The notes under the pieces: generated by a model
Told to the model about the DNA's origin: nothing
Databases searched by the model: none
Seen by the model: the letters and a program-made list of their open reading frames with translations, nothing else
Origin: Clostridia bacterium
Lineage (GTDB): Bacteria > Bacillota > Clostridia > UMGS1883
DNA length: 64,000 nucleotides
Direction: 5' to 3'
NCBI GenBank assembly: GCA_017472685.1
Contig: JAFUOO010000005.1
Span: 161,738 to 225,737, forward strand
In this document: positions 35,313 to 44,030 of the stretch, one piece after another
Layout: each line of letters begins with the position of its first letter
How positions within the stretch are numbered: the stretch's first letter is position 1
Position numbers and translations under genes: made by a program

Positions 35313-37484
35313 ATGAAAAAAAGTATCATAATTACAATGCTTATTGTGGTTTTCTGGGGCATAAGTGCTCACGCTGCACCCGAGGCGCCCGTGTTCAGCT
35401 TAAATGGCGGTGTGTATGAAGAAGCTATTGAGGTTTCGCTTTCTGGCGAGGGCGACATTTACTACACCTTGAACGGCGATGTGCCCACGACAAGCTCTAA
35501 TAAATACACAGAGCCTTTTGTGATTGAGCCAACTACCACAACGCCACCCAAGGGCACAGTTATCCGTGCGGCAGTTATTAAGGATGGCGAAACAAGCTAC
35601 GTTTCCTCCAACACATATTTTGTGGGCGAGGGCATGTGGGACTATGTGGGTAACTACCCCTTTGTTAACCTCATTGCCACACAATATGATTTGTGGGACA
35701 GTTCAAACGGCATTTACCAGAACTGGAGCTATGAGCATAAGGTGCCGGGCGTATTCCACTACATAACAAAGGAAGGGCAGACTGAGGTTAACCGAACTAT
35801 TGAAATGAAGGTTTCCGGTAACGGATCGAGAAACGCGGCGAAAAAGTCACTTCGTGTGTACTTCAAAAAGACTGACCCTACACAAAGCAAGCTTCTTGAG
35901 TACGACCTTATTCCGGGTGATGGTGTGGATACCTATTCAAAGGTAACCTTCCGTATTTCAGACTGGCAGTCGACAAACCTTCGCGACCCCCTTGCACAGC
36001 GCATTGCATCGCATACAAGAGTTGACACCGCTCATAGTGTGCCTATGGTGCTGTTTCTGAACGGTGAATACTGGGGGCTTTACGAATGCCGTGAGCAGTA
36101 CGATAAGGACTATCTTGAGGAGCACTACGGTATTGATGGCGATAACATTGTATTTTTCGACCGTAGCTGGACAATGCCCATTGATTACACCGAATACAAT
36201 GGTGTTACATATGTTGACAAAATTGAGTATTCTGAGGGACCTGAGGACGACAACGAGGACGGTGTTTTAGGTGAAACCTATTACCGCACCCAGTGGGCGT
36301 ATGTAAAGAGCCTTGTTCTTGATAACGATTTTACAAGTGACGAGGTTTACGAGGAATTCTGCTCTGTTGTGGATGTGGACAACCTTATTGACTACATGAT
36401 TGTTTACATGCACGCAGGTAATGACGACTGGCCCGGAAACAACATGAAGTTCTGGCGTGTTACCGAGGAAAGCATCGACCCCGATGTTTACGGTGCTGAC
36501 GGCAAGTGGCGCTTTATGGTGCACGACTTTGACATTTCCTACGAGAATACAAACCATAACACACTGTATTTATCCACAATGCAGAAGGATACCGACACAG
36601 CTTCAAGACATCCCAAATTTGCAACAGATTTGTTTGAAGGTCTTTTCAAAAATGCCACCTTCCGAAACGAATTTGCACAGCGTAGCATGGTTTACCTCCG
36701 CACCATTATGCGAGGAACAAGTATTTCTGCAATGCTTGACGAAATGGTGGCAGAGCGTGAAGCGGGAAAAGCAGCCGATGTTGCAAGGTGGAGTCTCGGA
36801 ACTCTGGACGGATGGAAAAACAAAGTAAACAGCCTTAAAAGCTTTGCTTCGGGCAGACCATCACCCCTTAGAACTCAGTATATGGACCTTTTTAACACCT
36901 ATTACGACGCAGGTATAACAGGTACGGTGCTTTTCAATGTGTCGGGTGATGATTGTTACATATCGGGCGGAAAGGTAACAGACGGCGCTGAGCTTAAAAT
37001 GTTTAGCGGCATTCCCGTTACAATCGAAGCCGAGGACGCATACATATCCGTAACCGAAAACGGAAGTTCGTTTGAAGCATATGAGTTACTGACATTTGTT
37101 CCGTCAGCAGACTGTGAAATTGAAGTTATAAAAGCGGAAGGTATAATGTCTGCAAAATTTGAAAACGGTAAAATCACCGTGGATGTTGCAGAATGTGACG
37201 GCAAGCTTTATATAGCGGGCTATAAAAAAGACGGTACAGTTAAATTTGTAAAGTCAACAGCTGTAACAGACACTGTTTTTGACGTTGATAAAGCAAATTA
37301 TTACAAAGTTTTCGTTTGGGATGTCATGGAGCCTGCAGGGCAGAGCTACAAGCTTGTTCCTTCTGAGGATTACCAGGAGGACGAGAAGGTAGAAATTGAC
37401 ATAAATGTTTCAGACAGTAATGACAACCTATTGAAAGATCCCTACGACGATAATTTTGACCCCGAAGATGAAAATATGCAATAG
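35313..37484 (+). CDS. Secreted CotH-family protein
   Basis: 723 residues. Signal peptide 1-21. Residues ~25-105: chitobiase-C-terminal-like beta sandwich (APVFSLNGGVYEEAIEVSLS ... YYTLNGDVPTTSS). Residues ~150-530: CotH kinase-like domain, with KVSGNGSRNAAKKSLRVYFKK, LRDPLAQRIASHTRVDTAHS, LFLNGEYWGLYECREQYDKDYL and the metal-binding VHDFDISYE (~405). CotH proteins are atypical extracellular kinases known from spore coats and fungal invasins; many clostridial ones are secreted and of unknown target. Residues ~600-680 (SAKFENGKITVDVAECDGKL ... KVFVWDVMEP) belong to the C-terminal domain shared with the GH43 at 21973 and the LRR protein at 48052. The end is an acidic tail. Confidence 0.88.
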   Translation: MKKSIIITMLIVVFWGISAHAAPEAPVFSLNGGVYEEAIEVSLSGEGDIYYTLNGDVPTTSSNKYTEPFVIEPTTTTPPKGTVIRAAVIKDGETSYVSSNTYFVGEGMWDYVGNYPFVNLIATQYDLWDSSNGIYQNWSYEHKVPGVFHYITKEGQTEVNRTIEMKVSGNGSRNAAKKSLRVYFKKTDPTQSKLLEYDLIPGDGVDTYSKVTFRISDWQSTNLRDPLAQRIASHTRVDTAHSVPMVLFLNGEYWGLYECREQYDKDYLEEHYGIDGDNIVFFDRSWTMPIDYTEYNGVTYVDKIEYSEGPEDDNEDGVLGETYYRTQWAYVKSLVLDNDFTSDEVYEEFCSVVDVDNLIDYMIVYMHAGNDDWPGNNMKFWRVTEESIDPDVYGADGKWRFMVHDFDISYENTNHNTLYLSTMQKDTDTASRHPKFATDLFEGLFKNATFRNEFAQRSMVYLRTIMRGTSISAMLDEMVAEREAGKAADVARWSLGTLDGWKNKVNSLKSFASGRPSPLRTQYMDLFNTYYDAGITGTVLFNVSGDDCYISGGKVTDGAELKMFSGIPVTIEAEDAYISVTENGSSFEAYELLTFVPSADCEIEVIKAEGIMSAKFENGKITVDVAECDGKLYIAGYKKDGTVKFVKSTAVTDTVFDVDKANYYKVFVWDVMEPAGQSYKLVPSEDYQEDEKVEIDINVSDSNDNLLKDPYDDNFDPEDENMQ

Positions 37485-37517
37485 AAAAACGGAGATGCAA
37501 TCTGCATCTCCGTTTTT
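37485..37517. terminator. Bidirectional terminator
   Basis: AAAAACGGAGATGCA-ATC-TGCATCTCCGTTTTT between convergent CotH and SASP genes. Confidence 0.92.
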
Positions 37518-37520
37518 GGC

Positions 37521-37727
37521 TTAGTTGGAAGAACCGTTAGCCATGTTCTGTTCGTAGGACTGAATCATCTTCTTAACCATCTGACCGCCTACACTGCCTG
37601 CCTGCTTGCTTGTGAGGTCGCCGTTATAACCCTGTGTGAGGTTTACGCCGACTTCGTTGGCAGCTTCCATCTTGAACTTATCCAATGCGCTCTTAGCCTG
37701 GGGTACGAGTTTCTTATTTCTTGACAT
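37521..37727 (-). CDS. Small acid-soluble spore protein, alpha/beta type
   Basis: 68 residues starting MSRNKKLVPQAKSALDKFKM. Alpha/beta SASPs coat and protect DNA in dormant spores. Both family signatures are present: KFKMEAANEVGVNL, with the GPR germination-protease site around E-A/V, and LTSKQAGSVGGQMVKKMIQSYE. The ATG at 37727 is preferred, 9 bases from AAGGAG; the ATG 2 codons upstream is only 3 bases from it. Confirms the host forms spores. A sigma-G promoter is expected upstream, but I could not identify a convincing one by eye. Confidence 0.95.
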   Translation of the reverse strand: MSRNKKLVPQAKSALDKFKMEAANEVGVNLTQGYNGDLTSKQAGSVGGQMVKKMIQSYEQNMANGSSN

Positions 37728-37810
37728 TTTCATTTTCTCCTTAAAATTAAATCTTTCTTTGTGACTGAGCTTAAAGCTACCTTTGTGTTTAAAAGGTTTC
37801 TTTTAACTGT

Positions 37811-37825
37811 CACAATAGTATTGTG
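37811..37825. promoter_or_regulatory. Palindrome upstream of SASP and GH112 genes
   Basis: CACAATA-G-TATTGTG, a perfect 15-base palindrome in the 240-base gap between the divergent SASP and GH112 genes. It may be an operator for the phosphorylase gene. The rest of the gap is AT-rich and I see no clear promoter in it. Confidence 0.35.
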
Positions 37826-37973
37826 TGCCGACGGTTTAATATATAATCTTGTAATTTTTAGTTAACTTTCAAAAAAACAACATTTTCAAATGTACAAGTA
37901 CTAAAGTATGTGGTAGATTAGTTATATAAATCATTTACCTGAACAATGTAAACTGATATAAAGGAGAATTGTT

Positions 37974-40091
37974 ATGAGTAAAACTAAAGGCGGATTTACA
38001 CTTCCCGGGGAATCGGGCTATGAAAGGCTCACACTTGAGCTGGCAGAAAAGTGGGGAGCAGATGTTATTCGTGACAGTGACGGTACAACACTTTCTGACG
38101 AAATAATAAATGCAGGCTATGGTATTTATTCAACAATCTGCATCATACGTGACCACAACGAATGGGCAAGGAAAAATCCTGACAAGCTTCAGCAGACCTT
38201 TTTGATGACCGAGCCTCGTGTTGCAGAGGGTGAAAGCTTAAAAATTGACCTTATGAAGGATTTTTTTGAAGAACAGTTCAAAATAAACGAAACCAAGGAC
38301 AGCTTGAAATACTGGCAGGTTTTTGACCGCACGGAAAACTGCGAGGTTAAGGACTGGGCATATGAAAACGGCTGTGTTACATTTACCGCAACACCCTGGC
38401 ATAAGTACACGGTAAACTTCCTTGCCTACAGAATATGGGAAGAAATTTCCATGTACAATCACACCACAAACAACTGGGACAAGGAGCATTTAATGCAGAT
38501 TGACCCCATATACCCCGAAACAATGGAGTATATGACAAGCTGGATGAAAGAGTGGTGCGAGAGCCACCCCATGACAACGGTTGTACGCTTTACCTCCATG
38601 TTCTATAACTTTGTGTGGATATGGGGCAGCAATGAGCGCCGCAGAAACATATTCAGCGACTGGGCAAGCTACGACTTTACAGTGAGCCCTCGCGCTCTTG
38701 ACCTTTTTGGTGAAAAGTACGGCTATTATCTCACAAGTGAGGATTTTGTAAACAAGGGCAAGATGCATGCAACACACTGTGTGTGCGACCAAAAGAAGCT
38801 CGACTGGATGGAATTTGTTAACGATTTTGTTATCAAGGCGGGCAAAGAGCTTGTTGACATTGTGCACGCCTACGGTAAAAAGGCATACGTTTTTTATGAC
38901 GACAGCTGGGTAGGCGTTGAGCCCTGGGGCGAAAGATTCGCCGAATTCGGCTTTGACGGGCTCATTAAGTGCGTTTTCTCAGGCTTTGAGGTTAGGTTAT
39001 GTTCAGGCGTTAAAGGCGTTCAGACACACGAAATAAGGCTTCATCCGTACCTGTTCCCGGTAGGTCTGGGCGGGCTTCCCACCTTCAGCGAGGGCGGCAA
39101 CCCCACCCTTGATGCAAAGCTTTACTGGCGAAACGTGCGCAGAGCACTACTCCGAGCAAACATTGACCGCATAGGTCTTGGTGGCTATTTGTCCCTTACG
39201 CTTCCTTTCCCCGAGTTTAACGACTATATGGAGCGTCTCAGCGACGAATTCAGAATGATACGTGACTTCCATGCAAACGGTGGTCCCCTTTCCTTAAAGC
39301 CCAGGATAGCTGTTTTGACCTTCTGGGGACGTTTCCGCAGCTGGACCTGTTCGGGTCATCTGCATGAGCACAGTGAGGTTGACCTTATTAATATTATCGA
39401 AAGCTTATCGGGCTTCCCCTTTGAGGTAGAATTTATCAACTTTAACGATATTAAAAACGGAAAGCTCGACGATTTTGACCTGCTTATCAATGCAGGCGTA
39501 CAGGATAGTGCATGGTCGGGCGGATATGAATGGAGGGATAATGCTGTTATCGAAAAAGTTACACAATGGGCACATAAGGGCGGTTGTGTGATTGGTGTTA
39601 ACGAGCCCGGGGCAACAGACGGCTTTGACACAACACTCAGGCTGTCGCACATTTTAGGCGTTGACCTTGACCGTGGCGAAAGGATATGCCACGGAAGATG
39701 GCTCAATGAGGCAAAGGGCAGTGACCTTGAGGTGCTTTGTAACAAGGCTGCATACATAACAGATGCCGACACAGTTGTGTTAAAGGACGAGGACGGCGTA
39801 CCCACATTGACAATGCATCCCTTCGGCAAGGGTATGGGCATTTACATGGGCGGCTATCGCCACAGCGAGGAAAACGCAGGAGTGCTCTTAAGGCTCATTC
39901 TGTCACTTACAGAAAGTAACGGACAGTACATTACGGACAACGTGAACACAGAGTGCGCATATTACCCCAATGACAAAAAGCTGGTTGTTATTAATAACTC
40001 CGGCGTTGAGCAAAAGACAAGCGTTGAAACAGAAAACGGCAAGCATAGCGTGACACTTGCACCCTATGACATTGCAGTAATACAGTTATAA
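37974..40091 (+). CDS. GH112 1,3-beta-galactosyl-N-acetylhexosamine phosphorylase
   Basis: 705 residues, close to the ~720 of characterised enzymes. The N-terminus (GGFTLPGESGYERLTLELAEKWGADVIRDSDGT) and RFTSMFYNFVWIWG, THCVCDQKKLDW and LSLTLPFPEF blocks are those of lacto-N-biose/galacto-N-biose phosphorylase. The expected acid-base Asp is in VFYDDSWVG (~309). Reaction: Gal-beta-1,3-GlcNAc or -GalNAc + phosphate to galactose-1-phosphate + N-acetylhexosamine. No signal peptide, so intracellular. This points to use of mucin or milk-type glycans, or glycolipid-derived disaccharide. The usual partner genes (NahK kinase, epimerase, transporter) are not adjacent. RBS AAAGGAG. Confidence 0.93.
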   Translation: MSKTKGGFTLPGESGYERLTLELAEKWGADVIRDSDGTTLSDEIINAGYGIYSTICIIRDHNEWARKNPDKLQQTFLMTEPRVAEGESLKIDLMKDFFEEQFKINETKDSLKYWQVFDRTENCEVKDWAYENGCVTFTATPWHKYTVNFLAYRIWEEISMYNHTTNNWDKEHLMQIDPIYPETMEYMTSWMKEWCESHPMTTVVRFTSMFYNFVWIWGSNERRRNIFSDWASYDFTVSPRALDLFGEKYGYYLTSEDFVNKGKMHATHCVCDQKKLDWMEFVNDFVIKAGKELVDIVHAYGKKAYVFYDDSWVGVEPWGERFAEFGFDGLIKCVFSGFEVRLCSGVKGVQTHEIRLHPYLFPVGLGGLPTFSEGGNPTLDAKLYWRNVRRALLRANIDRIGLGGYLSLTLPFPEFNDYMERLSDEFRMIRDFHANGGPLSLKPRIAVLTFWGRFRSWTCSGHLHEHSEVDLINIIESLSGFPFEVEFINFNDIKNGKLDDFDLLINAGVQDSAWSGGYEWRDNAVIEKVTQWAHKGGCVIGVNEPGATDGFDTTLRLSHILGVDLDRGERICHGRWLNEAKGSDLEVLCNKAAYITDADTVVLKDEDGVPTLTMHPFGKGMGIYMGGYRHSEENAGVLLRLILSLTESNGQYITDNVNTECAYYPNDKKLVVINNSGVEQKTSVETENGKHSVTLAPYDIAVIQL

Positions 40092-40092
40092 C

Positions 40093-40150
40093 AAAAAGGT
40101 GTAGCAATGCTACACCTTTTTTTCGCGTGTCTTTGTAGGACACGCTTTTT
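40093..40150. terminator. Tandem terminator hairpins
   Basis: First hairpin AAAAAGGTGTAGC-AAT-GCTACACCTTTTTTT (40093-40123) ends the GH112 transcript. A second, GCGTGTC/GACACGC with TTTTT (40125-40150), abuts the spoVT stop. Confidence 0.85.
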
Positions 40151-40686
40151 CAGCTTTCCATATGCTTGCCTAAAAAGCCTGCGGCAGACTGGGCAAGCTT
40201 GTCCTCAACCTCGCCCATTGTGCCGTTTTCGTTCAATAAAATGACACTGCCTATGGTGTCGCCCTCGGAAATAATGGGGTGAACAACCCCTGCCTTATAT
40301 TTGTCAACGCCGTCAATTACGGGAATACCATCCTCGTCGGTTTTTACTATAAACGAGGTTTTTCCTTCAATGAGCCTTTCAATATCTGTGCTTATGCGCT
40401 TTTCTGCAAGCTCCTTTTTAGGTGCTCCCGACACAGCAATAACGTTGTCGGTGTCGGTAATTATTGCCGCTGCACCGCTTGTTTTTGACAATGTGTCAAC
40501 ATAGTCGTAGGCAAAATCACCCAGTTCACCGATGGGGGAATATTTCTTGAAAATAATTTCCCCGTCCTGCTTTGTGAAAATCTCCAAGGGCGCGCCCTCT
40601 TTAATGCGTAAAACTCTTCTTATTTCCTTGGGAATAACAACTCTGCCCAAGTCGTCAATACGACGAACAATTCCTGTTGCTTTCAT
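40150..40686 (-). CDS. spoVT: Stage V sporulation protein T
   Basis: 178 residues. N-terminal AbrB-type swapped-hairpin DNA-binding domain (MKATGIVRRIDDLGRVVIPKEIRR), followed by a GAF domain (SGAAAIITDTDNVIAVSGAPK ... HPIISEGDTIGSVILLNENG). The length and both domains match SpoVT, which modulates sigma-G-dependent genes in the forespore, including SASP genes. One SASP gene lies 2.4 kb away. RBS AAAGGAG on the minus strand. Confidence 0.95.
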   Translation of the reverse strand: MKATGIVRRIDDLGRVVIPKEIRRVLRIKEGAPLEIFTKQDGEIIFKKYSPIGELGDFAYDYVDTLSKTSGAAAIITDTDNVIAVSGAPKKELAEKRISTDIERLIEGKTSFIVKTDEDGIPVIDGVDKYKAGVVHPIISEGDTIGSVILLNENGTMGEVEDKLAQSAAGFLGKHMES

Positions 40687-40774
40687 ATATATAACTCCTT
40701 TGAATTCATTTTACAATGCTATTGTTTGAATTACCAGGAATTTTATCCAATGAAATGTTTGGAAAAATAAACAA

Positions 40775-40799
40775 AAACGGCACTTTAAAGTGCCGTTTT
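40775..40799 (-). terminator. Terminator of the acyl ligase operon
   Basis: AAAACGGCACTTTAAAGTGCCGTTTT followed on the minus strand by TGTTTATTTTT. Confidence 0.85.
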
Positions 40800-40803
40800 A
40801 AAT

Positions 40804-42345
40804 TTACACTATTTCGCCCTGAATGCTCTGCTGGCGCTTGATTTTTTTGGATGTTGTTTTGTCAAATTCAACTTCGCGGAGTCTCAGCCTTCTGATTGTT
40901 TTGGAAGAGGGAAGTGTGAGGTTAATTTCCTTGATTATTTCCTTAAGCTTATTTGCTGCCGCATCCAAATCGGGGCAAAGGTCGCGATTTGGAAGAATTT
41001 CCGCTGTTACAAAGCCGTCCTCTGCATAAACAAGAATTTCGGAAACCAAATCAACTGTTGCAAACTTGTTTTCCAGCTCTTCGGGAGAAACGTTTTCGCC
41101 GTTGGAAAGAATGATTAAGTTCTTCTTTCTGCCTGTGATGAAAATGCGGTTGTTTTCAACGTAGCCCAAATCGCCTGTGTGAAGCCAGCCGTCAGCATCC
41201 AATGCTTCAGCTGTTGCTTCGGGGTACTTATAGTAGCCCTGCATTACAGAGGGGCTCTTAACCACAATTTCGCCGTCACGGATTTCCACTGTGCAGCCCT
41301 TGACAACCTCGCCAACGTCGCCTGCTGTGCTTACGTTGTTATAGTTTGCTGTGGAAATGCGGGGCGAGCATTCTGTCATGCCGTAGCCCTGGCAGATGGG
41401 AATACCTAAATCAAGATAGCCTTTCTGAATTTCGGGTGCAAGGTATGCGCCGCCTGAATAAATGCAGCGTAATCTGCCACCGAAAACTGCCTGTGCAACT
41501 GCCTGTGGGGGAAGCTGCTTTGCTGTAGCGGCATTCATAATCTGCTTATAAAGTGTCTGAGCAATCATGGGAACAACAAGCATCATTGTGGGCTGGAAAA
41601 GCTTAAGATTCATTGCAATGCGCATCATGGAATCGTTAATGCAGATTGTTGTACCATAGCGGAGTGACAACAAGAAGTCGCAGGTCCAGCAATATACATG
41701 GTGGATGGGAAGAACGGACAGAAGTACCTGCTCACTGTCGCTTTCATCGTCGGCACAGTTAACGTTGTCGATTAAGTTACCGTGGGAAAGCATAACGCCC
41801 TTTGCCTTGCCTGTTGTACCGGAGGTGTAAACAATGGATGCAAGGGAGGAGGGGTCAATCTCTACGGGCTCTGCTTTGGAGAACTTCTCAGTAATCTCAG
41901 CAATTGTTATTTCAGCACCCTCAGCCTCGTGAAGAGCAACAAATGCCTTTACCTGAGGGCAATTTTCCTTTAAGTGGGGAATCATTGCTGCATAACGTGT
42001 ATCGTAGAAGAAAAGATTAACATCAGCACGGTTAACAAGGTCTGTTATATCCTCAGCCTGAAGCTGAGCGTCAAGGGGAACTGTTACGTTGCCACCTACA
42101 ATTGTGCCGAAATATGCCGCAAGATACATGGAACTTGAAGGACCGATAATTGCCGCATGAACCTTTTCGCCCTCATAAACGCTCTTAATATAGTATGCAA
42201 TCTTTCTTGCATCGGAGTAGAGCTTAGCGTGGCTGTATTCAACTATTTCGGTGCCTGCCTTTTCCTTTATGTACGCCTTGTCGCCAAATTCCTCAGCGGA
42301 AAGACGAACAAGGTCAGCAAGGGTTTTTATTTTTGTTTTATCCAT
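40804..42345 (-). CDS. AMP-forming acyl ligase (stand-alone adenylation enzyme)
   Basis: 513 residues. Complete adenylate-forming motif set: P-loop SIVYTSGTTGKAKGVMLSHG (~175), GYGMTECSP (~320), GWLHTGDLGY (~385), GRKKNLIILSNGENVSPEE (~405) and the C-terminal Lys region TTSKKIKRQ. The A8 motif form (KNLIILSNGENVSPEELE) is that of fatty-acyl-CoA/acyl-ACP ligases rather than amino-acid A domains. It activates an acid as AMP ester and probably loads it on the carrier protein encoded 11 bases upstream. Last gene of a four-gene operon (hydrolase, condensation protein, carrier, ligase). The substrate is probably a fatty or aryl acid, not provable here. Confidence 0.9.
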   Translation of the reverse strand: MDKTKIKTLADLVRLSAEEFGDKAYIKEKAGTEIVEYSHAKLYSDARKIAYYIKSVYEGEKVHAAIIGPSSSMYLAAYFGTIVGGNVTVPLDAQLQAEDITDLVNRADVNLFFYDTRYAAMIPHLKENCPQVKAFVALHEAEGAEITIAEITEKFSKAEPVEIDPSSLASIVYTSGTTGKAKGVMLSHGNLIDNVNCADDESDSEQVLLSVLPIHHVYCWTCDFLLSLRYGTTICINDSMMRIAMNLKLFQPTMMLVVPMIAQTLYKQIMNAATAKQLPPQAVAQAVFGGRLRCIYSGGAYLAPEIQKGYLDLGIPICQGYGMTECSPRISTANYNNVSTAGDVGEVVKGCTVEIRDGEIVVKSPSVMQGYYKYPEATAEALDADGWLHTGDLGYVENNRIFITGRKKNLIILSNGENVSPEELENKFATVDLVSEILVYAEDGFVTAEILPNRDLCPDLDAAANKLKEIIKEINLTLPSSKTIRRLRLREVEFDKTTSKKIKRQQSIQGEIV

Positions 42346-42356
42346 ATCTTTGCTCC

Positions 42357-42581
42357 TTACTTCAAAGATTCAAAATACTTTATAGCATCGCCGATTGTGG
42401 AAAGTGTGAGTACAGCTTCCTCCTCAACCTGCACGCCGAAGGTTTCTTCAACCTCGCCGAGCATACTCATAAAGTCATAGGATGTGAAGCCCAAGTCTTC
42501 AATGAATCGGGATTCCTCTGTGATAGTGTCAGCATCTACGTCAACGTAGTTTAAAATAAGTTCCTTAATCTGTTCAAACAT
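42357..42581 (-). CDS. Discrete acyl/peptidyl carrier protein
   Basis: 74 residues. A four-helix carrier protein with the phosphopantetheine Ser in LGFTSYDFMSML (~34; the usual motif is DSL, here TSY). Start MFEQIKELILNYVDVDADTI; end VLTLSTIGDAIKYFESLK. It lies between the ligase and the condensation protein, with good ribosome sites and short gaps (11 and 18 bases). It is therefore the dedicated carrier of this pathway, not the fatty acid synthase ACP. A Sfp-type transferase capable of activating it is encoded 3 kb upstream on the same strand. Confidence 0.9.
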   Translation of the reverse strand: MFEQIKELILNYVDVDADTITEESRFIEDLGFTSYDFMSMLGEVEETFGVQVEEEAVLTLSTIGDAIKYFESLK

Positions 42582-42599
42582 TTTTTTATCCTCCTTAAA

Positions 42600-44012
42600 T
42601 TAAATCATGTCAAGAATTTCGCCTACTGTGCGTGTTTTATCTTCAATACCGCGGAATAAAACCTTGCAGAGATAGTAGTAAAGATATTCCATCTCGTGAG
42701 GTGTTACTGCGTCGTAGCGGTATTCAAAGCTGAATGCAAGACCGTTGTCTTCAACACGGTGCATAACAGTTAAGTACAAGGGCTGACCTGCGGCACCGTT
42801 GGAGTACCACATGCTCTTGTAGGGAATGTCCATTTCTTCGGCGCTGCCCTGCTGCTGCTTGAGTGTAAGGGGCTGGTATGTAAGGCTCATACATTCGTAG
42901 CTGGCACCGGGAGAAAGCTTTAATTCTCTGCCGCGGAGCATTGTGTTTAAAATGGGGTCAAAGTTTGCATGACGGAAGATGCGGTTCTGCTCGTTCTGAA
43001 TAATCTTAAGAGCCTCCTCAAAGGTTGTTTCGGGCTCAATTATTGTACGAAGCGGGAAGAAGTGAATTCGTGTACCGCCTGATTTCTTTTCCAAGAGTGT
43101 ACCTCGGCGTGCGATACAGGTCTTCAAGGAAATGTCCCTTTCGTTGTTGTTGAACTTGGAAAGGCATGTACGAAGACCCATAAGAAGCAGGCAAACCATG
43201 GGTGTGTTTGTTTCCTGGCAGAAGTCCATAAGCCTCCTGGAGGGCTCTTCTTCAAGGTGGAAAACGCTGATACCTGCCTCGGGATTACGGGAAACAACCA
43301 TTGCGCTTCTTGCCTCGGGGTTATTAGTTACCTTTCTCCAGTCCTCTAAACGCTTGGGGCCTGCAAAGTCGGTATAAATGGGCTCGTCACGGTGGATTTC
43401 ATTAAGCCAGAATTCCTCGTCCTTTTTCATTGCCTGAGAGCCCTGCTCGTATTCAAGGTCCTTTTCGAGCTGCTTGATATAGCTCATCATAGGCTTGGGA
43501 GGCTCACGGTCGAAAAGGCGTGAGGTGTAAATTTCAAGAACGTCTTTGTCAAAGGCGATAAGAGAAGAGGAGTCCATAATCATATGGTCAACCTTCAAAT
43601 ATACGCCGTTGTAGCCATTGGGGAGTTTAACCATAACAATTTTGTTCATGGGAGAATTGAAACGGGCAAATGGCTCACGTGTCCACTTTTCCATTTCCTT
43701 GTGAGCGTCCTCCTCGTTCCATTCGGAAAAGTCAACAAGGGGGAAGTCACGGTCCTCAAAGGGAGTAATGTACTGATAAACATTGCCTTCCTCGTCCTCG
43801 GTAAAGCGCACACGCATGGATTCCATACGCATACAAGCCTCACGGATAGACTCCTTGAGAACATCAAAGTCGAGCTCTGCCTGGAAATAAAGACCTGTGC
43901 CTATGCAGAGCACCTGAGGGGGAGCATACTTGATAGTGTAGTTGTGAATTCTCTGGGCGGCAGTCAAGGGATAGCATTTCATAACCGCGCCGTTAATGTT
44001 TAACTCTTTCAT
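42600..44012 (-). CDS. Stand-alone condensation-domain acyltransferase
   Basis: 470 residues, the size of a single NRPS condensation domain. MKCYPLTAAQRIHNY is the C1-like start. The active-site motif HHxxxDG appears as KVDHMIMDSSSLIAFD (His ~147, Asp ~151), keeping the essential second His and the Asp but with Ser for Gly. A later SLKTCIARRG and the RFEYRYDA-like FEYRYDAVTPHEMEYL (DFGWG-side latch region) fit the fold. Such free-standing proteins transfer a carrier-bound acyl group to an amine or alcohol. The acceptor is unknown; it could be an amino acid, a polyol, a lipid or a second carrier. The gene is central in the operon. Confidence 0.85.
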   Translation of the reverse strand: MKELNINGAVMKCYPLTAAQRIHNYTIKYAPPQVLCIGTGLYFQAELDFDVLKESIREACMRMESMRVRFTEDEEGNVYQYITPFEDRDFPLVDFSEWNEEDAHKEMEKWTREPFARFNSPMNKIVMVKLPNGYNGVYLKVDHMIMDSSSLIAFDKDVLEIYTSRLFDREPPKPMMSYIKQLEKDLEYEQGSQAMKKDEEFWLNEIHRDEPIYTDFAGPKRLEDWRKVTNNPEARSAMVVSRNPEAGISVFHLEEEPSRRLMDFCQETNTPMVCLLLMGLRTCLSKFNNNERDISLKTCIARRGTLLEKKSGGTRIHFFPLRTIIEPETTFEEALKIIQNEQNRIFRHANFDPILNTMLRGRELKLSPGASYECMSLTYQPLTLKQQQGSAEEMDIPYKSMWYSNGAAGQPLYLTVMHRVEDNGLAFSFEYRYDAVTPHEMEYLYYYLCKVLFRGIEDKTRTVGEILDMI

Positions 44013-44030
44013 GTTATCTTCCTCTCTTTA

